Assembly: GCA_023460955.1 (NCBI GenBank)
Contig: JAEWOH010000026.1
Span: 1 to 10,823 of the forward strand
Length of the DNA stretch: 10,823 nucleotides
DNA from: Bacillota bacterium
Lineage (GTDB): Bacteria; Bacillota; Clostridia; Acetivibrionales; DSM-1351
Reading direction: 5' to 3'
This document shows positions 1-7,296 of the stretch, in pieces; within the stretch, counting starts at the first letter, position 1, and each line of letters begins with the position of its first letter. Below the pieces are notes generated by a model, which worked only from the letters and a program-made list of their open reading frames with translations, ran no database searches and was not told the DNA's origin. A program made the position numbers and the translations under genes.

Positions 1-69
1 CACTCCATACTTCTGTGAATATTTAATTAGAGATAGACGATATTTCATATCCTGTGTTAAACTGTTCAT
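1..69 (-). CDS. Partial transposase/integrase-like protein, N-terminus only
   Basis: The minus strand from 69 to the window edge is open and starts with ATG (CAT at 67-69). A strong ribosome binding site, AGGAGGA (complement of 81-87), lies 11 bases upstream. The 23 visible residues begin MNSLTQDMKYRLSLIKYSQ. This short, basic, helical opening resembles the first helix of the helix-turn-helix domain of DDE transposases of the IS3/IS481 type, which are common in clostridia. The rest of the gene lies outside the window, so no catalytic residue can be seen. The identification rests on recollection of similar N-termini and is tentative. If it is right, an insertion-sequence end should lie somewhere in 90-210, upstream of the T-box promoter, but I could not define its terminal repeat. 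Confidence 0.5.
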   Translation of the reverse strand, partial: MNSLTQDMKYRLSLIKYSQKYGV

Positions 70-212
70 GCGGGAATGTATCCTCCTAATGTATATTTTT
101 GTGTGGTAACTTAAACATACACTATGGGTGCACTTTCCGCATTAATTTTTTCTAATTGTCACACATGTATTGTAATCCTACATAATGATAACAGCAGGAA
201 TGATCTGCGCTC
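70..212. other. Intergenic region between the divergent transposase-like gene and the valS promoter
   Basis: Apart from the ribosome binding site of the leftward gene (81-87), I see no open frame or clear structured RNA here. The stretch is AT-rich. It probably contains the leftward gene's promoter and possibly the end of an insertion sequence. No terminal inverted repeat or target duplication can be assigned because the other end of the element is not in the window. Confidence 0.4.
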
Positions 213-241
213 TTGACAGAAACAGCAAGATTTAATATCAT
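213..241 (+). promoter_or_regulatory. Promoter of the T-box/valS unit
   Basis: A perfect -35 hexamer TTGACA (213-218) is followed after exactly 17 bases by TATCAT (236-241), which matches the -10 consensus at five of six positions. Transcription would begin around 248, just before the T-box stem I sequence. This is a standard housekeeping-sigma promoter, so control is expected to act mainly at the leader terminator rather than at initiation. Confidence 0.8.
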
Positions 242-247
242 AAACTA

Positions 248-613
248 TATGTTAAAAGCAATGAACAAGAGGAGTAAGCGGTGAAAATTCCACAGAGAGG
301 GATCGAGAGGATTAGCTTTTATAATCTAATGGTGAAAGATCCTGAATTCAAAGTCCGCTGAAGGTAGCTTGGGAGCTCTGCACTGAACCTGGCGTCAATA
401 ATAAGTACCAAATAGTATATCAAAAAAATTATTGAAGACTCCAAAAAGTAGGCTGCAGCGGGTTCGAACCGTTATCGAGTTGAGATTCATGTAAATCTAT
501 TATTATGATAATCGTTTTATAACGGCTATTAATTAAAATGTATAATAGAAATATGAAATTTTGGTGGTACCGCGAAAAGTAACTTCGTCCAAATACAGGA
601 CGGAGTTTTTTAT
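248..613 (+). promoter_or_regulatory. T-box riboswitch leader (tRNA-Val responsive, controls valS unit)
   Basis: This leader senses uncharged tRNA and lets transcription continue only when it binds. Stem I is visible: an AGTA specifier-loop motif (267-270 region, before GCGG), the GCGG/CCGC helix, a GGGATC/GATCC helix (299-304 with 338-342), an apical ATTAG/CTAAT hairpin (311-315 with 326-330) and GGTGAAAG (331-338). The 3' specifier side reads CTGAAGGTAGC, placing a GTA valine codon at 364-366. The AAGTAGGCTGCAGCGG segment with its hairpin near 450-475 is the stem III region. The T-box core TTGGTGGTACCGCG is at 561-574. Its UGGU (565-568) would pair with a tRNA 3' ACCA end. A terminator helix at 583-606 with a U-run overlaps the antiterminator. 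The specifier register could also be read as GGT (Gly), but UGGU and the downstream valS favour Val. Confidence 0.93.
583..613 (+). terminator. T-box intrinsic terminator
   Basis: CTTCGTCC (583-590) pairs with GGACGGAG (599-606) through one G-U pair across a 7-8 base loop. It is followed by a T-rich run (606-613). Part of the left arm lies just 3' of the T-box core, so forming the antiterminator with uncharged tRNA would compete with this helix. This is the standard T-box arrangement. Confidence 0.9.
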
Positions 614-684
614 TGTCTGGAAATTTTTTGTACTAAAAACGAGTGTTAAAATGCCCTAATTTTTGAGGGAAGAAAGGTGAATTT

Positions 685-927
685 ATGGACGTTACTGAGA
701 TACTGTCATTAGTGATTATAGCTATCGGATTTATTATCGTTTATTCTGCAAAAGCGATAGTAACAAGATTCCAGTTAGCCGAAAACCAGAAATGTGAAAA
801 TGCTGACCAGATGACAGAAGATGAAGTACAAATCTACAAAATGAATAAAGCCGTCTTTAACATTAAAATCATGGGATTGGTGGTTTCTATTCCAGGGTTG
901 GTTTTATTTATTATAAGCTTCAGATAA
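685..927 (+). CDS. Small two-span membrane protein of unknown function, cotranscribed with valS
   Basis: This 80-residue protein starts at ATG 685, preceded by the ribosome binding site AGAAAGGTG (about 670-678). It has two hydrophobic segments, at roughly residues 5-25 and 57-78. The charged middle (about residues 28-56) is rich in E, D, K and N and contains MTEDEVQIYKMNK. It therefore looks like a helical-hairpin inner-membrane protein with a hydrophilic loop. No cysteine pair, nucleotide-binding motif or signal cleavage site is evident. I do not recognise the family. The gene sits 72 bases after the T-box terminator and 53 bases before the valS start, with no convincing promoter of its own, so it should be expressed only when tRNA-Val is uncharged. 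Whether it helps ValRS or is an unrelated passenger cannot be told from sequence. The clean reading frame, good ribosome binding site and coherent hydropathy make it a credible gene. Confidence 0.8.
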   Translation: MDVTEILSLVIIAIGFIIVYSAKAIVTRFQLAENQKCENADQMTEDEVQIYKMNKAVFNIKIMGLVVSIPGLVLFIISFR

Positions 928-980
928 TCTTAAGTTATATTGCTATCTAAATTTGAAATAGATTAATGGAGGGTAAGACA

Positions 981-3635
981 ATGGATGAACAGCAGAACAT
1001 AGCAAAACAATACGACCCTAGTCAGGTTGAAGACAGACTATACACTAAATGGATGGAAGAAGGCTATTTCCACGCTGTCCCCGACAGCAATAAAAAGCCT
1101 TATACTATTGTGATTCCACCGCCGAACATAACCGGTCAGCTGCACATGGGACATGCACTTGACAATACTCTGCAGGATATTCTAATCAGAACAAAGAGAA
1201 TGCAAGGCTTTTCAGCACTGTGGTTGCCGGGAACAGACCATGCAAGTATAGCTACAGAGGCAAAAATTGTTGATGCCATGGCAAAAGAGGGAATAACAAA
1301 GGAAATGCTGGGCCGTGAAAAATTCCTTGAAAGGGCCTGGGAATGGAAAAAAGTTTATGGCGGCAGAATTGTTGAACAGCTGAAAAAGCTGGGAAGCTCC
1401 TGTGACTGGGAACGTGAACGTTTCACCATGGATGAAGGACTATCCAAGGCTGTACAGGAGGTATTCCTCAAGCTGTATGACAAGGGTCTCATATACAAGG
1501 GAGAAAGAATAACAAACTGGTGTCCTAAATGTAACACTTCCATATCTGATATAGAAGTTGAATACGAAGAACAGGCAGGTCATTTCTGGCATATAAAATA
1601 TCCTGTTAAGGATAGTAATGAGTTTGTAGTTGTAGCTACAACACGTCCTGAAACAATGCTGGGAGATACTGCGGTTGCTGTTAACCCGGAAGATGAAAGG
1701 TATGCGCACCTTGTAGGAAAGACCTTGATATTACCTCTGGTAAACAAGGAGATACCTGTTATTGCCGATTCCTACGTTGATAAGGAGTTTGGTACAGGCT
1801 GCGTTAAGATTACTCCGGCTCATGATCCCAACGACTTTGAGGTTGGTTTGAGACATAACCTCCCACAGATAAGGGTTATGGACGATAATGCCATAATGAA
1901 TGACAATGCGGGACAGTACAAGGGTATGGACAGATATGAAGCCAGAAAGAAAATGGTTGAAGATCTGGAAAAGCAGGGCCTGTTGGTCAAAATAGAAGGA
2001 CATACCCACAATGTAGGTACCTGTCAGAGATGCAGAACTGTTGTTGAGCCGCTTATATCAAAACAGTGGTATGTAAGGATGAAACCGTTGGCTGAACCTG
2101 CCATCGATGTTGTAAGAAATGGAACCATTAAGTTTGTTCCTGAGAGATTCTCAAAGATATACTTTAACTGGATGGAAAACATTCAGGATTGGTGTATTTC
2201 GAGACAACTGTGGTGGGGACACAGAATCCCTGCATACTACTGTCAGGAATGCAGACATATGATGGTTCAGGGCAGTGATCCTGATGTTTGTCCTAAGTGC
2301 GGAAGCTCAAGAATCGAGCAGGACCCTGATACGCTGGATACCTGGTTCAGTTCAGCTTTATGGCCTTTCTCAACACTTGGCTGGCCTGAGGAAACAGAGG
2401 ATTTGAAATACTTCTATCCTACAGATGTTCTGGTTACCGGCTATGACATAATATTCTTCTGGGTTGCCAGAATGATATTCTCAGGTGTAGAACACATGAA
2501 GCAGGAACCTTTCAAGTATGTATTCATACATGGTATCGTAAGAGACTCTCAGGGAAGAAAGATGAGTAAATCTCTTGGAAACGGTATTGATCCGCTTGAA
2601 GTAATTGCTCAGTATGGTACAGATGCTCTGAGGTTTGCGCTGACAATTGGTAATTCACCCGGAAACGATCTGAGATTCTCCACTGAAAAGGTTGAATCCT
2701 CAAGAAACTTTGCCAACAAGGTTTGGAATGCATCCAGATTCGTATTGATGAACTTTGATGAAAACCTTGATTTCAGCAAGGTTGATAAAAACAAGTTCAC
2801 TATTGCCGATAAATGGATTTTAAGCAGGATAAACACTGTTACCAAAGAGGTTACAGAAAACATTGAAAAATTTGAAATAGGTATCGGCTTGCAGAAGGTT
2901 TATGACTTCATTTGGGAGGAATTCTGCGACTGGTACATTGAAATGGTTAAACCAAGGCTATATGACAGAGAGAGCGAAGGCAGACTTGAAGCTCAATATG
3001 TTCTCAATTTCGTGCTTGGTAATGCAATGAAACTGCTGCATCCATACATGCCGTTTATCACTGAAGAAATTTATACTCACCTCATAAATGACGGAAGAAG
3101 TATAATGATCTCAGAATGGCCTGAATACAGCGAGGAGCTTAATTATGCTGCTGATGAAGCGAAGATGACAATTATCATGGACGCAATCAGAAGCACAAGA
3201 AACATCCGCGCAGAAATGAATGTTCCGCCTTCAAGGAAGGCTAAAATGATATTTGTTGCAGCGGGCGAAACCGAAAGAGCTACTTTGCTGGAGGGAACTT
3301 CCTTCTTCCAGAGACTGGCCGGTGCTTCTGAAGTGGCAGTTCAGGCTGACAAGACGGGCATTCCTGCTGATGCGGTAGGCACAGTTATTGCAGGTGCTGA
3401 AATCTTTATTCCTCTCGATGAGCTTATAGATATTGAAAAGGAAATAGAGAGACTGAATAAAGAAAAAGCAAACCTTGAGGGCGAGCTCAAGAGAGTTGAA
3501 GGCAAGCTGGGTAATGAAGGCTTTGTTGCTAAGGCTCCTCCAAAGGTTATTGAAGAGGAAAAAGCTAAACAAGAAAAATACAAGGATATGTATCAGAAGG
3601 TTGTAGAAAGACTCGAAAGTCTTTCAAAGAAGTAG
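981..3635 (+). CDS. valS: Valyl-tRNA synthetase
   Basis: This class I synthetase of 884 residues charges tRNA-Val with valine in the cytoplasm and edits mischarged threonine. The HIGH-type signature is HMGH at residues 55-58, within PPPNITGQLHMGH. The KMSKS loop is at residues 527-531. Between them lie the CP1 editing insert (roughly residues 190-340) and cysteine pairs (CPKC near 180; CQRC near 345; CQEC and CPKC near 415-435) that suggest zinc binding. The anticodon-binding domain follows, and the last 70 or so residues form the charged coiled-coil arm typical of ValRS. The length matches bacterial ValRS. An in-frame ATG at 966 exists, but GGAGGG (968-973) lies just inside it and is ideally placed for the ATG at 981, so I choose 981. 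The gene is intact and is second in the T-box-controlled unit. Confidence 0.98.
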   Translation: MDEQQNIAKQYDPSQVEDRLYTKWMEEGYFHAVPDSNKKPYTIVIPPPNITGQLHMGHALDNTLQDILIRTKRMQGFSALWLPGTDHASIATEAKIVDAMAKEGITKEMLGREKFLERAWEWKKVYGGRIVEQLKKLGSSCDWERERFTMDEGLSKAVQEVFLKLYDKGLIYKGERITNWCPKCNTSISDIEVEYEEQAGHFWHIKYPVKDSNEFVVVATTRPETMLGDTAVAVNPEDERYAHLVGKTLILPLVNKEIPVIADSYVDKEFGTGCVKITPAHDPNDFEVGLRHNLPQIRVMDDNAIMNDNAGQYKGMDRYEARKKMVEDLEKQGLLVKIEGHTHNVGTCQRCRTVVEPLISKQWYVRMKPLAEPAIDVVRNGTIKFVPERFSKIYFNWMENIQDWCISRQLWWGHRIPAYYCQECRHMMVQGSDPDVCPKCGSSRIEQDPDTLDTWFSSALWPFSTLGWPEETEDLKYFYPTDVLVTGYDIIFFWVARMIFSGVEHMKQEPFKYVFIHGIVRDSQGRKMSKSLGNGIDPLEVIAQYGTDALRFALTIGNSPGNDLRFSTEKVESSRNFANKVWNASRFVLMNFDENLDFSKVDKNKFTIADKWILSRINTVTKEVTENIEKFEIGIGLQKVYDFIWEEFCDWYIEMVKPRLYDRESEGRLEAQYVLNFVLGNAMKLLHPYMPFITEEIYTHLINDGRSIMISEWPEYSEELNYAADEAKMTIIMDAIRSTRNIRAEMNVPPSRKAKMIFVAAGETERATLLEGTSFFQRLAGASEVAVQADKTGIPADAVGTVIAGAEIFIPLDELIDIEKEIERLNKEKANLEGELKRVEGKLGNEGFVAKAPPKVIEEEKAKQEKYKDMYQKVVERLESLSKK

Positions 3636-3637
3636 AC

Positions 3638-3659
3638 TTAAACAAAGCTTTTTGTTTAA
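3638..3659 (+). repeat. Perfect AT-rich hairpin just after valS
   Basis: TTAAACAAA (3638-3646) and TTTGTTTAA (3651-3659) form a perfect 9-bp inverted repeat with a 4-base loop directly after the valS stop. The stem is AT-rich and has no T-run behind it, so on its own it is a weak terminator. It may instead protect the mRNA 3' end or act together with the stronger hairpin at 3733-3780. Confidence 0.5.
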
Positions 3660-3732
3660 TAGTTTAGTAAGTGAATATGGAGTATAGCTGACTCCTAAAA
3701 AATGAGCAAAATAAATGTAATCTTTCTTTATC

Positions 3733-3780
3733 AAGGGGCTGTTGCGCAGTGAATAAATTCATTGTGCAATAGCCCCTTTT
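3733..3780 (+). terminator. Strong intrinsic terminator of the valS unit
   Basis: Arms 3733-3754 and 3757-3778 pair over about 20-22 positions, starting with GGGGC/GCCCC. There are three G-U pairs, in each of which the left arm carries G opposite T. The right arm ends in TTTT (3777-3780). The next gene, a chemotaxis receptor, has its own promoter downstream, so this is the natural end of the T-box/valS transcript. The A-run on the left arm means it could also work, less well, on the minus strand. Confidence 0.8.
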
Positions 3781-3866
3781 GACTCCGGCAATGCAATCGT
3801 TTTAATGTAACCTTGTAATGAGACTATCAAAATGTTAAAAAAACACTATTTTTTGCAATAAAAATG

Positions 3867-3895
3867 TCGAAACAAGTCAAATATTAAGGTATAAT
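3867..3895 (+). promoter_or_regulatory. Candidate promoter of the chemotaxis receptor gene
   Basis: A perfect -10 TATAAT (3890-3895) is preceded after 17 bases by TCGAAA (3867-3872), which matches the -35 consensus at four of six positions. Transcription from about 3902 gives a leader of about 70 bases. I looked for a flagellar sigma-D type element (TAAA, about 15 bases, CCGATAT) and found none, so a housekeeping promoter is preferred. The leader contains a purine-rich GGGGAGAG near 3919-3926 with no usable start codon behind it. Confidence 0.6.
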
Positions 3896-3971
3896 TAGCT
3901 AGTTATTATCCATATTTAGGGGAGAGTATAGATTAAGTAAGGAAATCTATTCAATTAGGGGGAGTCATCAC

Positions 3972-6050
3972 ATGAAGAGTATAAAAAAACAGTTCATTAT
4001 GATCACTATGCTGTTAGTCTTAGTACCTTTAGTCGTATCAAACAGTTTAAGTTCAATATTTATTTCCAATGGCTTTAAATCTCATCTTGTAGACAATAAC
4101 AAAACTTTTGCTTCTTCGATTTCAAATAATGTAAGTGACCTCGTTGATAAAGCTTATTCAATTACTGAAGAGTTAGCTTGGAACAACGATATAATTTCTT
4201 TTGACCCTATAAAGCAAAAAACTGCTCTGGATAGCACAATTAAGAGGAATCCTTACTTTGATCTTCTTTATGTTCAGGGAACGGATGGTATGCAAACAGC
4301 CAAAACTTCTGGGACTTTGGGTGACAGATCTAACAGATGGTGGTTTATTCAAATATCAGGAGATAAAAAACCATTTGTATCTAAATCATACTATTCCCTA
4401 ACAGGTAATGTACCTGTAACCTCCATTATATTTCCTATATATGATAAGCTATCAAATATGGTAGGTGTAATGGGCGCTGACTTGAAATTAAATGCTTTAC
4501 AGGAATTGGTTGAAAAGTTTAATCTGGGGACAGGAAGCTATTCTTACATAATAGACGGAGAAGGAGTAGTAATAGCACATCCGGATATTAATCAAGTTAA
4601 GGAGCAATATAATTATAAATTGTTAAAAAAGACTGTGCTGGTAAAAGATACTAGCGGGAATGTAGTTAAGGATGAAAAAGGTAATGAGAAAACCGAGGCT
4701 ATTGACATAAATGTACCTGAAAAGCTGCAAGAGATAACTCAGAAGGCTTTGAACGGGGAGTCGGGAATAGTTGAATATGCAGACCAGGATAATAATATGG
4801 TAATAAGTGCATATACACCTATAGTCTTGAGAGGTACTTCCGAAAACTGGGCAGTTATCTCAGTTCAGCAGAAGAGCGCTGCCATGTCTCTTGTAACAAA
4901 GGTTATGGGAAACACCATTGTTATTGCATTAATCCTTGTGATACTAGCAATAATTTTCGTTTATATAGTATCAACCCTGGTTACAAAGCCGATAATTGAT
5001 CTTAAGCAACTTATGAACAAAGCTGCTAACGGAGATTTGACTGTTCATAGCAAGTATAAATCCAAAAATGAAATTGGGCAACTTAGTGAAAGCTTTAATG
5101 GTATGATAGGAAATACAAAAGAAATGTTGGGTGAAATCAATAACGCGGTGAAATCGGTATTTACCTCATCTAAAATACTGGCTGAAAGTACTGAGCAAAC
5201 AACAAATTCAGTTGAAGAGGTAGCCCATTCAATTTCACAGGTAGCTGAAGGGGCAAACAGTCAGGTAGAAGATGCTCAGGAAGGTGTAAATGTAGCCTCC
5301 AGGTTGTCTGATAAGTTGAATGTTATGTCAGAGTATATAAAACATAGCCAGGAAGTTTCAAATATAGTATCTTTAGCCAGTCAAAAGGGAATAGGTGCTA
5401 TGAATATTCTGCAGGAGAAGACTGTAGAGAACAATAAGGCATCTGAAAACACCGCTAGAATTATAAATGAGCTCTACGAAAAAGCTAATGAAGTGGATAC
5501 CATAATTGAAACAATAACCTCCATATCGGCTCAGACCAATCTGCTTGCTCTCAATGCTGCTATTGAGGCTGCAAGGGCTGGGGAATCGGGGAAAGGTTTT
5601 GCTGTAGTTGCAGATGAAATAAGAAATTTAGCAGAAAACTCATCAAAATCCAGTTCCAATGTAAGAAATATTATTAATGTAATAAAAAAGGATATAGAAC
5701 TTTCCCGAGAAACTATGAGAGAAGCGAATAGTCTTGTGCAACAACAAAGTCAGGCAGTTGATCACACTAATCAAACCTTTATAGAAATTGGAACTTCCAT
5801 TCAGGATATAGTCAAACAAATAGATGATATGAACGAAATTCTTGAAAGTATTGTTGGAATAAGAGATAAACTGTTAGATGTTATTAAGAATACTTCTTCA
5901 ATATCAGAAGAGACAGCAGCCGCAGCTGAGGAGGTCTCAGCCACCACTGAGGAGCAGATTGCAACTATACAACAGATTAGCACAATGGCTACGGAGTTGG
6001 ATAATCTTGCTCAAAAGCTGAACGAAAAAATACATCTTTTCAAATTATAA
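3972..6050 (+). CDS. Methyl-accepting chemotaxis protein with dCache-like sensor
   Basis: This transmembrane chemoreceptor (692 residues) passes ligand signals to the CheA/CheW array. Membrane segments lie at about residues 8-30 and 313-337. The roughly 280 residues between them should be an extracytoplasmic double-Cache ligand domain. A HAMP domain follows (about 335-387), then the long helical signalling domain. Its hairpin tip, SAQTNLLALNAAIEAARAGE, is near 519-538, followed by GKGFAVVADEIRNLAENS. Q/E-rich adaptation segments such as SEETAAAAEEVSATTEEQ are near 645-662. In the sensor, R122, W124 and D170 resemble positions of the amino-acid-binding dCache motif, but the two conserved tyrosines appear as G117 and F125, so the ligand is uncertain. 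There is no C-terminal NWETF-type tether. The ribosome binding site AGGGGGAG (3957-3964) sets the start. The gene is single, with no che or flagellar genes beside it. Confidence 0.95.
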   Translation: MKSIKKQFIMITMLLVLVPLVVSNSLSSIFISNGFKSHLVDNNKTFASSISNNVSDLVDKAYSITEELAWNNDIISFDPIKQKTALDSTIKRNPYFDLLYVQGTDGMQTAKTSGTLGDRSNRWWFIQISGDKKPFVSKSYYSLTGNVPVTSIIFPIYDKLSNMVGVMGADLKLNALQELVEKFNLGTGSYSYIIDGEGVVIAHPDINQVKEQYNYKLLKKTVLVKDTSGNVVKDEKGNEKTEAIDINVPEKLQEITQKALNGESGIVEYADQDNNMVISAYTPIVLRGTSENWAVISVQQKSAAMSLVTKVMGNTIVIALILVILAIIFVYIVSTLVTKPIIDLKQLMNKAANGDLTVHSKYKSKNEIGQLSESFNGMIGNTKEMLGEINNAVKSVFTSSKILAESTEQTTNSVEEVAHSISQVAEGANSQVEDAQEGVNVASRLSDKLNVMSEYIKHSQEVSNIVSLASQKGIGAMNILQEKTVENNKASENTARIINELYEKANEVDTIIETITSISAQTNLLALNAAIEAARAGESGKGFAVVADEIRNLAENSSKSSSNVRNIINVIKKDIELSRETMREANSLVQQQSQAVDHTNQTFIEIGTSIQDIVKQIDDMNEILESIVGIRDKLLDVIKNTSSISEETAAAAEEVSATTEEQIATIQQISTMATELDNLAQKLNEKIHLFKL

Positions 6051-6280
6051 GTTAAACAAAGTACTTTAGCAGGTATTGTTAATTAAAAAATTGCACGTAG
6101 AGGCGCTTATTTGAATTAGTGTGGTTATGACGAGTTTTATAGATAATCCAGTACTCCCGTACAACTTTAATTAATGGATTGCACCCAAAGCAATTGCAAC
6201 TGCTTTTAACTATGCTTCCCATTAATTAAAAGTTGTACTCGCGTACTGAATATACTCTTGTTTAATTATTAAGCTGGAAT
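6051..6280. other. Convergent intergenic region
   Basis: Beyond the 100-bp inverted repeat (6149-6248), this stretch holds no reading frame of note. TTAAACAAA (6052-6060) and CTTGTTTAA (6257-6265) form a further weak inverted pair, with a one-base indel, near the two ends. No canonical GC-rich stem with a T-run is visible for either the chemoreceptor or the Nudix operon, so how the convergent transcripts end is unclear. Confidence 0.5.
6149..6248. repeat. 100-bp imperfect inverted-repeat element between convergent genes
   Basis: The left arm 6149-6177 (starting CAGTAC, ending TTAATTAATGG) is the near-perfect reverse complement of the right arm 6219-6248 (starting CCATTAATTAA, ending GTACTG). 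The arms differ at a 4-base internal patch and by one A. The 41-base centre contains its own hairpin, AAAGCA (6187-6192) with TGCTTT (6201-6206). The element sits between the stop codons of two convergent units. It has no T-run, so a pure terminator role is doubtful. It could be a small non-autonomous mobile element (MITE-like), a repeated palindromic unit, or an RNA end-structure. A short AAT occurs near both outer ends but is too little to call a target duplication. Confidence 0.65.
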
Positions 6281-6778
6281 TTATCTGAGTGAATCGAAAT
6301 AGGATTTCTTTATGACCTTATCAGATTTTACATACCTATCCGTTTCAATAAACTTAAGAAAATCAGCCTGACTCATCCACTGATAGGAAATAGTCTCTCC
6401 CGCTTGAAGTGTTATAGAATTTTTACTACAATCTGTCTCACACAAATAAATATAGTAAATTCCTTGTGTTGCAGGGTCAATACTTTTGCAGATATAAATA
6501 AGATTTGTACAGTCGAGGCCTGTTTCTTCCTTCAGTTCTCTAATAGCACATTCTTCAGCACTTTCACCTTTTATTGCACCTCCGGAAACCGTAGCTTCAA
6601 ACATTCCCGGAAATACTTTTTTGTTATAGTCCCTTTGCGTCAGTAAAAAATCACCGTCAGTATGCCTGACGATAACCTCGCTAACCAAATGAAATAGTCC
6701 CTGCGGTATTTTTTCGCCTCTTATCAAATCACAGCCTGCCAGACTGCCATCCCCATTATATGCATCCAAAATTTCCAT
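6281..6778 (-). CDS. Nudix hydrolase, isopentenyl-diphosphate-isomerase-like subgroup
   Basis: This 165-residue cytoplasmic enzyme should hydrolyse a nucleoside-diphosphate-linked or similar substrate. The Nudix box is complete at residues 66-88, with G66, E72 and R80-E81-L-K-E-E-T-G-L matching the G-x5-E-x7-REUxEExGU pattern, so metal binding and catalysis look intact. The N-terminus (LDAYNGDGSLAG, then HLVSEVIVRHTDGDFLLTQR) resembles the IPP-isomerase-like/YfcD Nudix subgroup. The specific isomerase cysteine and glutamate context is not clear, so I call it only a hydrolase. A longer frame begins at 6817. However, AAAGGTG (complement of 6784-6790) lies 5 bases before the ATG at 6778, and the 6817 start would overlap the upstream gene, so 6778 is preferred. 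It is the last gene of a three-gene minus-strand operon, 19 bases after the acetyltransferase stop. Confidence 0.9.
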   Translation of the reverse strand: MEILDAYNGDGSLAGCDLIRGEKIPQGLFHLVSEVIVRHTDGDFLLTQRDYNKKVFPGMFEATVSGGAIKGESAEECAIRELKEETGLDCTNLIYICKSIDPATQGIYYIYLCETDCSKNSITLQAGETISYQWMSQADFLKFIETDRYVKSDKVIKKSYFDSLR

Positions 6779-6797
6779 GTGTTCACCTTTTTCATTA

Positions 6798-7277
6798 TCA
6801 AACAGCGAGAGTAACATCTTTCCGATAAAATACCAATGTCAATTTATCGTTGATTTTCTCAGTTTCACCGGTAAACTTATACCCAACCTTTTCATATACA
6901 TGTCTGTTGCCGGGCATATCTTCCAGTGTCTCCAAAGACCAGGTTTTAGCATCAGGAAACAAATTTTCAGCCAGCTGAATGGCGGCTTGGCCAATGCCCA
7001 ATCCCTGGTATTCCGGTAGGATATTTATTATGTGGAGCTTGTAATTCCCAAGTTCATCTAATTTTCTTAAATTAATTGACCCCACCAATACTTTGTTAAA
7101 CAATATTTTATAGAAGTTCTCGTTTTCAATCCAGAATTTGATTTTATCCAAACTCGTCATTGCAGGGCTTGTTTCAAAGTCCTGGTAGCGCTCAAGGTGA
7201 GGGGTAAAGCAAATTTTCTGAATTTCTAAAAGTTTTTCTGCATCACTTAATTCAGCTTTTAATAAATGAATGTTCAT
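6798..7277 (-). CDS. GNAT-family N-acetyltransferase
   Basis: This 159-residue protein should transfer an acetyl group from acetyl-CoA to an amine of unknown identity. The acetyl-CoA pyrophosphate-binding motif A is clear: INILPEYQGLGIGQAAI, with the QGLGIG core at residues 91-96. The C-terminal GNAT element N-x3-YEKVGYK is at 124-134, with Y128 where many family members have the general acid. The ribosome binding site GAAAGGAAA (complement of 7284-7292) precedes the ATG at 7277. It begins 19 bases after the stop of the upstream Nudix gene and ends 19 bases before the start of the downstream one, so the three are almost certainly cotranscribed. The first 80 residues carry no diagnostic substrate motif. 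An aminoglycoside or ribosomal-protein role cannot be excluded or supported. Confidence 0.88.
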   Translation of the reverse strand: MNIHLLKAELSDAEKLLEIQKICFTPHLERYQDFETSPAMTSLDKIKFWIENENFYKILFNKVLVGSINLRKLDELGNYKLHIINILPEYQGLGIGQAAIQLAENLFPDAKTWSLETLEDMPGNRHVYEKVGYKFTGETEKINDKLTLVFYRKDVTLAV

Positions 7278-7296
7278 ACGGTGTTTCCTTTCGCTG

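Noticed and set aside
450..475. GCGGGTTCGAACCG looks like the T-arm of a tRNA gene
   Set aside because: No acceptor, D or anticodon arm surrounds it. It lies within the T-box stem III region, where such a hairpin is expected.
966..981. ATG at 966 as the valS start
   Set aside because: It would place the ribosome binding site GGAGGG inside the gene. The ATG at 981 has ideal spacing and gives the usual ValRS length.
3231..3583. Minus-strand open frames inside valS (also near 1355-2011 and 2524-2863)
   Set aside because: They lie wholly within a conserved synthetase gene, have no ribosome binding sites and show no family features, so they are frame shadows.
3781..3971. Possible cyclic-di-GMP riboswitch ahead of the chemoreceptor
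   Set aside because: The conserved GEMM core sequence (GCACAGGGCAAACC-like) is absent, and a plain promoter plus short leader explains the region.
6404..7019. Plus-strand open frames opposite the Nudix and GNAT genes
   Set aside because: The opposite strand encodes clear Nudix and GNAT motifs. These frames have no recognisable domains or start signals.
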